Assembly: GCA_938008865.1 (NCBI GenBank)
Contig: CALLJA010000168.1
Location: 1-7,781 of the forward strand
Reading direction: 5' to 3'
Source of the DNA: an uncultured Anaerolineales bacterium
GTDB taxonomy: Bacteria > Chloroflexota > Anaerolineae > Anaerolineales > Villigracilaceae
DNA: 7,781 nt
Shown here: piece after piece, positions 1 through 4,996 of the stretch
Numbering within the stretch: position 1 is the stretch's first letter
How the letters are laid out: each line of letters opens with the position of its first letter
Program-made: the position numbers and the translations under genes
The notes under the pieces: generated by a model
The model's input: only the letters and a program-made list of their open reading frames with translations
Database searches by the model: none
Told to the model about the DNA's origin: nothing

Positions 1-4
1 CGAA

Positions 5-733
5 CTAATGATCCCCGCCCCTCGCCAAAGCCATGACCTCATCCTTCGTCGCGTAAATCTGCACCAGTTTTCCGTCGCGCATCTGGAGTATGCGGTCTAC
101 GTATTTGCACATGCGCAGGTCGTGTGTGACCATGATGCCCGCGCGGTTATTCTCGTGGATCAGGTTGGCGAAGGTCTCCACCACCTGAAAGGCGCGCTCG
201 GTATCCAGCGAAGCGGTCGGCTCGTCGGCCAGCACCACCGTGGGGTTGTGGATCAGCGCGCGGGCGATGGCCACGCGCTGCTGCTGTCCGCCCGACATTT
301 GCGCGGGCAGGTTGTGCAGGCGGTCGTTCAGTCCCAGGCGGGCCAGCAATTCCTGCGAGCGCATGCGCCCCGCGCGGTTGGCCTTGCCATTCAGGCGCAG
401 CATGAACTCCACATTCTCCTTGGCAGTCAGGTACGGAATCAGGTTGTTGGACTGGAATGTGAAACCGATCTTCTCGCGGCGCAGTACCACGCGCTGCTTC
501 TCGCTCATCTTTGCCAGGTCCTGGCCATCGATCAGCACCTGTCCGCTGGTGGGAGTCAGCAGCGCGGCCAGAATAGACAGCATGGTCGTCTTGCCCGAGC
601 CGCTCGGTCCGACCAGCGCCACGAACTCGCCCGCATGGACCTGGAACGAGACATCATCCACGGCGTTGATCTTGCCGCCGTCCACGGTAAAGGTCTTGAC
701 CACATTCTTGACTTCGAGTGCAACAGTGCTCAT
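5..733 (-). CDS. ABC transporter ATP-binding protein, LolD/MacB/DevA type
   Basis: This is the cytoplasmic ATPase subunit of an ABC transporter and should power the FtsX-like permease encoded just upstream. All hallmark motifs are present in the 242 residues: Walker A GPSGSGKTT at 42-50, Q-loop Gln94 (FQSNNL), signature MSGGQQQR at 146-153, Walker B VVLADEP at 166-172, D-loop SLD at 175-177 and switch His204 (VTHD). Length and motif spacing match the MacB/LolD/DevA branch, whose members act in lipoprotein, peptide or glycolipid export or in mechanotransmission rather than in nutrient import. The start is supported by an AAGGAG Shine-Dalgarno sequence 7 bases before the ATG, which overlaps the end of the permease gene; the gap between the genes is 10 bases. 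It is the last of three co-directional genes, though more could follow beyond the left edge. The substrate cannot be told from sequence. Confidence 0.95.
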   Translation of the reverse strand: MSTVALEVKNVVKTFTVDGGKINAVDDVSFQVHAGEFVALVGPSGSGKTTMLSILAALLTPTSGQVLIDGQDLAKMSEKQRVVLRREKIGFTFQSNNLIPYLTAKENVEFMLRLNGKANRAGRMRSQELLARLGLNDRLHNLPAQMSGGQQQRVAIARALIHNPTVVLADEPTASLDTERAFQVVETFANLIHENNRAGIMVTHDLRMCKYVDRILQMRDGKLVQIYATKDEVMALARGGDH

Positions 734-743
734 CTTTCACTCC

Positions 744-1898
744 TTACGAAAGGCGCAGGGCCTTGAGCGGTTCGATGCGCACCGCATAAATAACGGAGAC
801 CAGCCCACCTGCCGGGCCGATGAACAGCAGGGCCGCAATGGCCAGCGCTGAAGCGTTGCCGTTGAACACCAGCGGAATGGTCGGCGGGAAGAACAGCGAG
901 AAGACATACGTCAGCAGGCCGCCGATGCCCACGCCGATGGCGGTCACCACCATGATCTGGATCACGGCGGCCAGCCCCACCACGCCATTCGAGGAGCCGA
1001 TGGCTTTAAGCACGCCGATCTGCGGCACCTTTTGCAGGATCTGGATCTGGAAGAATCCGCCGATGACCAGCACGCCGATCAACAGGGTGAAAACGCCCTG
1101 CGTCTGCACGGTTCCCTGCTGGGCCGAATAACCGGGGATATTTTGGATGGTCGTCTCGATATCGGCCGCCTGCACATTGGATACCAGCAACTCGATCTTG
1201 GTCTTCATCGCCTCGGCCTGGCCCGGGTCTTCGAGCTTGACGGCGATCACGTTGATGTCGGGGATGGTCTTGTTGGCCTCCGCCTCCGACTTGGGCCGCA
1301 CCCGCTCCCAGGTCGAGGGCGGGACGAAGATGGTCGGCGCAAAGAAGTAGGCCTGGCCTTCGGTCAACCCCACCACCTTGAGGGTGAAGAACTCATCCTT
1401 CGTCCCCTGTGTGGAGCGGATGGTGATCTCGTCGCCGACTTTGATGTCGGAGCGCAGGGCCACGTTGCGGTCGATGACGGCTTCCTTTGCCAGTTGCGTC
1501 TGATAGGTGCGGCCTTCTACAACGGGCGGCAGGCCCGGGCGGCCAGGTTCCACGCCCAGCATCGAGACCTTCAGCACCTTCCCATTATCGAGCAGGATGG
1601 CGGTCGAAGAGGTGGAGATCGGCCCGGCCTCGACGATCCCATCCACACGGCGGACAGCCTTCAGCGTCGACTGGTCGAGACGGCTGGAGGAAATGATGAA
1701 ATCCGATTTATCCAGGAAGACCACCAGTTGCGCATCCAGGTTGGCCACGTACTGACGGTTGTTGGTGCCCAGCCCCTCGCCAAGCGCGGCAATGAACAGC
1801 ACCAGCAGCGTGATCAACGCAATAACCAGCGCGACCAGGAAGAAACGTCCCCGGTTGCGCCAGATTTCCTTGAGAGCGAGATAAGTTGAAAGTCCCAT
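744..1898 (-). CDS. ABC transporter permease, FtsX/MacB/DevC-like
   Basis: This 384-residue membrane protein has the MacB-fold permease layout. A short cytoplasmic N-terminus precedes a hydrophobic helix at about 20-40. A large extracytoplasmic domain at about 43-265 follows, then three hydrophobic segments at about 268-288, 305-337 and 350-373. The loop PQIGVLKAIGSS at 292-303 matches the coupling-helix region conserved in FtsX-family permeases, and the C-terminal EPLKALR is the usual ending of the family. It should dimerise and pair with the ATPase encoded 10 bases downstream. Family members of this shape (DevC, MacB, LolC/E) usually use mechanical coupling and often need an adaptor protein; no HlyD-type adaptor is in the window. 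An AGGA sequence lies 7 bases before the start, and the stop of the thiol-protein gene is 6 bases upstream. The substrate is unknown. Confidence 0.92.
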   Translation of the reverse strand: MGLSTYLALKEIWRNRGRFFLVALVIALITLLVLFIAALGEGLGTNNRQYVANLDAQLVVFLDKSDFIISSSRLDQSTLKAVRRVDGIVEAGPISTSSTAILLDNGKVLKVSMLGVEPGRPGLPPVVEGRTYQTQLAKEAVIDRNVALRSDIKVGDEITIRSTQGTKDEFFTLKVVGLTEGQAYFFAPTIFVPPSTWERVRPKSEAEANKTIPDINVIAVKLEDPGQAEAMKTKIELLVSNVQAADIETTIQNIPGYSAQQGTVQTQGVFTLLIGVLVIGGFFQIQILQKVPQIGVLKAIGSSNGVVGLAAVIQIMVVTAIGVGIGGLLTYVFSLFFPPTIPLVFNGNASALAIAALLFIGPAGGLVSVIYAVRIEPLKALRLS

Positions 1899-1904
1899 AC
1901 AATC

Positions 1905-2504
1905 CTATTCGTGGAGCGGCTTTTCGAACGGCTCGGACCATTGCAGCCCCATCAGGCCATGCAGCAACAGGTCCACGGGCGGATGGTCGGCGATGTCTTC
2001 GTAATAATATGGCAGGCGGATGCGGCCATCCGTGCCGATGATGAACGTGCCCGACATCTGGAAGGCGTCCTGCCCGGGCGGCGGGGTCTCGGGCTTGTAG
2101 CCCTTTGTCTGCTCCAGCCGACGGTTGGACCGCCAGATATTGGGCGAGAGCAGCGTCTGCCAGAGCGTCCCGCGCCCCAGACCGTAGGCCTGGTACGCCG
2201 CCCGATCGGGATCTGCCAGACAACGGATGCCCGGGGCGCGTTGGGCGCAAAATTCCTTCGCCTCGGCGGGCGTGGCATGCGTTACCAGGGCCAGGGCCAG
2301 TCCCTTCTCCGTCAGCTGCGGCTGGACCTCGACCAGGCGGTCGGCCAGGTCCTTGCACTGCGGGCAGCCGAAATGACGCGTGAAGGCCAATACCAAAACC
2401 TTGTCCTTCCAAAGCGAGGCCAGTTGGACGGGATTCCCCTCCGTGTCGAAAAGTTCCACGTTCGGAGCGGGATCGTTGAATTTGAGAGAAGCAAGTTTTG
2501 CCAT
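1905..2504 (-). CDS. AhpC/TSA-family (peroxiredoxin-like) thiol protein
   Basis: This 199-residue thioredoxin-fold protein resembles the AhpC-TSA_2 / peroxiredoxin-like branch. Residues 10-40 carry the usual entry into the fold (APNVELFDTEGNPVQLASLW), and the active-site segment FTRHFGCPQCKD spans 41-52, with Cys47 and Cys50 forming a CxxC. The sequence SGTFIIGTDGRIRLPYYYED in the C-terminal half is the conserved strand pair of the family. There is no signal peptide or membrane helix, so it should be cytoplasmic. It probably reduces peroxides or acts as a disulfide oxidoreductase; the CxxC favours a thiol-redox role, but the substrate cannot be read from sequence. It is the first gene of an operon with the ABC permease and ATPase. 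An in-frame TAG at 2514-2516 blocks any start more than three codons upstream. The nearest Shine-Dalgarno-like AAGGTGA lies an unusually long 12 bases before the ATG. Confidence 0.85.
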   Translation of the reverse strand: MAKLASLKFNDPAPNVELFDTEGNPVQLASLWKDKVLVLAFTRHFGCPQCKDLADRLVEVQPQLTEKGLALALVTHATPAEAKEFCAQRAPGIRCLADPDRAAYQAYGLGRGTLWQTLLSPNIWRSNRRLEQTKGYKPETPPPGQDAFQMSGTFIIGTDGRIRLPYYYEDIADHPPVDLLLHGLMGLQWSEPFEKPLHE

Positions 2505-2510
2505 GTGTGA

Positions 2511-2519
2511 ATTCTATCA
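2511..2519 (-). promoter_or_regulatory. Extended -10 promoter element of the thiol protein/ABC operon
   Basis: Read on the minus strand this is TGATAGAAT: an extended -10 (TGn) joined to TAGAAT, 5 of 6 matches to TATAAT. No convincing -35 sits at the proper distance; a TTGACC on the same strand is only 12 bases away, too close. The hexamer ends 6 bases before the ATG at 2504, so initiation at the normal distance would fall at or next to the start codon. Confidence 0.5.
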
Positions 2520-2530
2520 CCTTGGGTGGG

Positions 2531-2572
2531 TCAAAATAGAAAGCGGTCAGTTCTGAAACTGGCCGCTATTTT
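2531..2572 (-). terminator. Rho-independent-like terminator hairpin
   Basis: An 11-bp stem with one G-U pair is formed by 2542-2552 and 2557-2567 around the 4-base loop 2553-2556. On the minus strand the stem is followed by TTCTATTTTGA, a moderate U-rich tail, and on the plus strand by ATTTT, so the structure could work both ways. It lies about 155 bases beyond the stop of the SDH-family protease gene and just before the promoter of the next operon, as expected for the end of the three-gene thiolation/protease operon. Confidence 0.7.
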
Positions 2573-2584
2573 CAACCAAAAACC

Positions 2585-2633
2585 CTTGCAAAAACTATCA
2601 AGATGCACAGGTTTTGCACAGTTTTTTTGCAAG
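2585..2633. repeat. Short inverted repeat containing an 11-bp tandem duplication
   Basis: The arms CTTGCAAAAACT (2585-2596) and AGTTTTTTTGCAAG (2620-2633) are complementary apart from two extra T in the right arm. Between and partly into the right arm lie two near-identical 11-mers, TGCACAGGTTT (2604-2614) and TGCACAGTTTT (2615-2625), differing at one base. The function is unknown. It may be a transcript-end structure or a decayed protein-binding site; nothing in the sequence decides between these. Confidence 0.45.
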
Positions 2634-2638
2634 TGCTG

Positions 2639-2709
2639 TTGCGAGAGTGCTTGGCCCGAAGCAAACTCCCGATTTTAGGAGGAGGTTGCTTCGCAATGAA
2701 CGCTCGCAA
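2639..2709. repeat. Imperfect palindrome resembling a dispersed intergenic repeat
   Basis: Two copies of one unit face each other. On the plus strand the unit reads TTGCGAG (2639-2645), an 11-base spacer, CGAAGCAA (2657-2664), one base, CTCC (2666-2669). On the minus strand it reads TTGCGAG (2709-2703), a 9-base spacer, CGAAGCAA (2693-2686), one base, CTCC (2684-2681). Together they can form a long stem-loop with loop 2670-2680. The unit resembles the CATTGCGAG...CGAAGCAATCTC motif that recurs between genes in many bacterial genomes (from memory). The CGCAATGA word also occurs twice in direct orientation, at 2692-2699 and 2705-2712. Confidence 0.6.
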
Positions 2710-2721
2710 TGACGTTTTTGG

Positions 2722-3729
2722 CTATGCGATATGCAAGATGGATTTCTCCACCTTGTTTCCCACCTTCTGCAGGCGGCGCCAACTCGAGTTGTCGTTGAGC
2801 GTGATCCAACGGCGCTCTTCGGTGCGGTAAAACCAGTCCTTGTCCTGCTGGTAGAAGACCTGCACGTCGGTCGATTCCCAGATGTTGAGGATCTCGTTGC
2901 CGTGGGCGTGGGTGTCGTCGAAGTCGGTGGTGGCGCGCTGGCCCATCTCGCTGTACAGCTCGTTCAGCTCCAGCAGCAGCGAGTTGACCTGCGGGTCGAG
3001 CCGCCTGACGTTCAGGCCGATACGCTGGGCCTCGTTGTACAGGATCGGGTAACTATGCGATGGGTACTTCGAGTTCAGCGTGGACGCGATCTGATTAGCA
3101 ACGCTCTCGTCCTTGATGTGATGCGATAGGATCTCCTTGCACAACATGATCGAAAGCGATTCAGCACGGTCCACTGCCCCGATCACCAGCGGGTGCACAT
3201 ACTGGAAGAGTTCCTGATAGGGGTTGCCCTTGGCGTCGGAATTCTGGGCCTGCCACAGGCGCACGACGCGGGTCAACTCGTCCAGGCTGACGCTCACGCG
3301 GTCGTTGTCACGGTCGATGGGAGAAAGTGAATGGGTCAGGGACGTGTCCACGGCGGTCAGATAGGCCATCGGTCCCATCTGGATCTCGTTCGCGCCAAGG
3401 GCGATCATCGTGGCAGCCGAAGCGCATTCCAACGGAATGACGGCCACGACCTTCTCGCAGTGCTGGCGCAGCAGGTTGACCAGCAGCAGGGACGACTGTC
3501 CGCTGCCACCGCTGGATTTGATGAACAGGTAAATGGTCTCTTGTTTTTCGAGGTTTTCGAGCAGTTCGTAGAGCGCCACCACGTCGTCCTGGCAAACGCT
3601 TCCGCGCGGATTGTTCCAGTAGGTGATCAGCCTGCCGCCCAGCATCTGGTTCAGGCGCGCGATCAGGGCCTGGGTCTTATCGAACAGGACGGGCGGCTGC
3701 TTCACTTTGGTGCTATTGTTGGTAGTCAT
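2722..3729 (-). CDS. SDH-family Clp-fold serine protease (ClpP/crotonase superfamily)
   Basis: This 335-residue protein belongs, by motif recognition, to the SDH (serine dehydrogenase-type) proteinase family of the ClpP/crotonase fold. Glycine-rich KSSGGSGQSS at 71-80 matches the oxyanion-hole loop of ClpP/SppA. ECASAATMIALGA at 101-113 carries the expected nucleophile Ser104, and MAYLTAVDTSL at 121-131 holds the conserved Asp128. A later YPSHSYPI at 222-229 (His225) is a typical family motif. No signal peptide or transmembrane helix is seen, so it should act in the cytoplasm; its natural substrate is unknown. A C-terminal part of about 60 residues, rich in Trp, Tyr and charged residues, follows the protease-like domain. 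I chose the ATG at 3729, not one 19 codons upstream at 3786, because AGGAGA sits at the right distance and the ATG overlaps the preceding TGA as ATGA, a classic sign of translational coupling. Confidence 0.85.
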   Translation of the reverse strand: MTTNNSTKVKQPPVLFDKTQALIARLNQMLGGRLITYWNNPRGSVCQDDVVALYELLENLEKQETIYLFIKSSGGSGQSSLLLVNLLRQHCEKVVAVIPLECASAATMIALGANEIQMGPMAYLTAVDTSLTHSLSPIDRDNDRVSVSLDELTRVVRLWQAQNSDAKGNPYQELFQYVHPLVIGAVDRAESLSIMLCKEILSHHIKDESVANQIASTLNSKYPSHSYPILYNEAQRIGLNVRRLDPQVNSLLLELNELYSEMGQRATTDFDDTHAHGNEILNIWESTDVQVFYQQDKDWFYRTEERRWITLNDNSSWRRLQKVGNKVEKSILHIA

Positions 3730-4670
3730 TGGCTCTCCTGAGCATCGGTTTGGTTGACCTTCTCGATCATGCGGCAGAACGAACACAAATCGGGCGCGGT
3801 GGTGGGTTGCCCGCAGCGGGTGCAGGGATGCAGATTGCGCGCGGCTTCGGTCTCTTCGCGGAACAGTCCGTTGGCGCGGGCTTCAAGGAAACGCAGGTAG
3901 AAGGTCAATTTTGCGCCCGGGCGGGTGGTTTCCAATTGGTTGAGGAGTTCCTTGTAGTAAATAGAAGTGGACCCTTCCGCAAAGGGACACTCCTCATAGA
4001 TATATTCGATGCCTGCCAACAGCGCGTACGCGGCCATCTCGCGCTCATAAAAGCGGCACAACGGCTTGACCTTGCGAGCCAGCCCGTCGGCCTCGGGCAG
4101 GACGGGACCCTGCCGCAGCAGGAACATACTCTCCCAGGCCAGGGTATTGCCAAAGAGCACGGCCGCCTCGTCGTCGAGGTTGTGGCCTGTCGCCAGGACG
4201 TTGTAACCCAGGTCGCGCGCGATACGGTTCATCTCATGGCGCTTGACTAGCCCGCACACCGAGCACGGTTTGCCGTATCCGCGATGGGTCTTTTCCGCCA
4301 GCATGGGTATCGACTGGCCGTACTCGCGCTCCACATCCACAACATGAAGTTTCAATCCGCGCGCGTCGGCGAATTGCTGTGTCAGGCGGTGTGACTCGGA
4401 CGAGTAGTCGACTCCCCCGTCGATGCCCAGGCCGATGTACATCCCGTCGGCCCGGTAGCCGAGTCTGACGAGGATATCCCACAGCGAGAGCGAGTCCTTG
4501 CCGCCCGAGACCGCCACCAGGATTTTGTCCTGATGGGTGAACATCTCATACTTCTTGATAAACCGCTCGGTCTGCTCGGGGATCCACTCCAGGTAATGCT
4601 CCTTACACAACGCCATGCGATGCTGGCGCATGTTAACCGAAGCCTTGGTCCCGCACTTTTTACACTTCAT
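3726..4670 (-). CDS. ttuA: TtuA/NcsA-family tRNA 2-thiolation enzyme (PP-loop ATPase)
   Basis: This 314-residue enzyme should adenylate a tRNA uridine and replace its 2-oxygen with sulfur. An N-terminal zinc finger is formed by Cys3, Cys6, Cys22 and His25. The PP-loop SGGKDS is at 55-60. CSVC supplies Cys136 and Cys139, which with Cys228 (ECPF) match the three cysteines that hold an Fe-S cluster in Thermus TtuA. TGHNLDDEA at 161-169 is the usual second nucleotide-site motif. A C-terminal zinc finger is made by Cys283, Cys286, Cys296 and Cys299. This two-zinc-finger layout separates it from TtcA. The ubiquitin-like gene 3 bases upstream is the expected sulfur donor, supporting the TtuA/TtuB system that makes 2-thioribothymidine at position 54 in Thermus; wobble-uridine thiolation (NcsA/Ncs6 type) is the main alternative. 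A GGGAGG Shine-Dalgarno sequence lies 8 bases before the start and spans the end of the carrier gene. Confidence 0.9.
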   Translation of the reverse strand: MKCKKCGTKASVNMRQHRMALCKEHYLEWIPEQTERFIKKYEMFTHQDKILVAVSGGKDSLSLWDILVRLGYRADGMYIGLGIDGGVDYSSESHRLTQQFADARGLKLHVVDVEREYGQSIPMLAEKTHRGYGKPCSVCGLVKRHEMNRIARDLGYNVLATGHNLDDEAAVLFGNTLAWESMFLLRQGPVLPEADGLARKVKPLCRFYEREMAAYALLAGIEYIYEECPFAEGSTSIYYKELLNQLETTRPGAKLTFYLRFLEARANGLFREETEAARNLHPCTRCGQPTTAPDLCSFCRMIEKVNQTDAQESQ

Positions 4671-4673
4671 GGG

Positions 4674-4868
4674 CTAGCCTCCCGAGATAACGGCCACCAG
4701 TTTGATCACGTCGCCGTTGCGCAGGATCTCATCCTCGACGATCATCTCGCCGTCGCGCACGCCAATGACCGACTCAGGTACGATATTGCTCTTCTTCAGC
4801 GCGTCCAGCAGGGTCATACCCGCGCGCACTTCAAATTCCTTACCGCGTAAGATCAACTTCGCTGTCAT
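4674..4868 (-). CDS. ttuB: Ubiquitin-like sulfur carrier, MoaD/ThiS/TtuB type
   Basis: This 64-residue beta-grasp protein ends in VAVISGG. The free C-terminal Gly-Gly is the mark of sulfur carriers of the ThiS/MoaD/TtuB group, which are adenylated and then thiocarboxylated by an E1-like enzyme. The strand pattern fits the fold: LILRGKEFEVRAG, a helix TLLDALKKS, then ESVIGVRDGEMIVEDEILRNGDVIKLVAVISGG. GDVIKLVAVISGG is the classic ending of this family. Neighbouring the TtuA-like gene points to tRNA thiolation rather than thiamin or molybdopterin synthesis, and in Thermus TtuB also becomes conjugated to proteins. The activating enzyme (TtuC/MoeB type) is not in this window. It is the first gene of the operon, with a GAGGTAA Shine-Dalgarno sequence just before the ATG. 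The symbol is inferred from context. Confidence 0.85.
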   Translation of the reverse strand: MTAKLILRGKEFEVRAGMTLLDALKKSNIVPESVIGVRDGEMIVEDEILRNGDVIKLVAVISGG

Positions 4869-4885
4869 GGTTACCTCGATGAGTC

Positions 4886-4894
4886 ATTCTACCA
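4886..4894 (-). promoter_or_regulatory. Extended -10 promoter element of the thiolation/protease operon
   Basis: On the minus strand this reads TGGTAGAAT, an extended -10 with 5 of 6 matches to TATAAT in the hexamer. No good -35 is found 17 bases upstream, where the sequence is GC-rich. Initiation about 7 bases downstream would leave a leader of only about 10 to 12 bases, just enough to include the GAGG ribosome site. Confidence 0.5.
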
Positions 4895-4942
4895 GAAAAC
4901 GAAAGCGCGCCCGCCGACGCGCAATCTCCACCCAATGGGCGC

Positions 4943-4971
4943 TTGACTCGATTCCCCGTATGCCTTAGGAT
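4943..4971 (+). promoter_or_regulatory. Sigma70-like promoter of the GT4 gene
   Basis: TTGACT at 4943-4948 (5 of 6 to consensus) and TAGGAT at 4966-4971 (4 of 6) are separated by the ideal 17 bases. The predicted transcript would start near 4978 with a leader of about 19 bases containing the AAGAGG ribosome site. It lies about 50 bases from the oppositely directed promoter of the ttuB operon. Confidence 0.55.
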
Positions 4972-4996
4972 TGCCGCATAACCAGAAAGAGGTCTC

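Noticed and set aside
8..766. 252-codon plus-strand frame opposite the ABC ATPase
   Set aside because: The minus-strand frame carries every ABC motif in order; the mirror frame has none.
1032..1889. 285-codon open frame on the plus strand opposite the permease
   Set aside because: It is antisense to a clearly conserved permease; its His/Gln/Arg/Gly/Asp-rich composition is that of a mirrored GC-rich gene.
1911..2510. 199-codon plus-strand frame opposite the thiol-protein gene
   Set aside because: It is a mirror frame of the same length as the real gene, with no recognisable domain.
1708..2520. 270-codon open frame on the minus strand
   Set aside because: It overlaps the thiol-protein and permease genes in another frame and is rich in Gly, Arg, Pro and Ala with no motif.
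2519..2537. TTGACC as the -35 of the thiol-protein operon promoter
   Set aside because: It is only 12 bases from the -10 hexamer, outside the workable spacing range.
2604..2625. Tandem 11-mers as the start of a CRISPR array or origin iterons
   Set aside because: There are only two units, directly adjacent without spacers, and there are no cas or replication genes nearby.
2603..2830. 75-codon plus-strand frame in the gap after the protease gene
   Set aside because: It runs through the palindromic repeat and then into the antisense of the protease gene; there is no ribosome site or domain.
3730..3786. Upstream ATG giving a 19-residue longer SDH-family protease
   Set aside because: It lies deep inside the thiolase gene, the added residues do not resemble the family, and the ATG at 3729 has both AGGAGA and an ATGA overlap.
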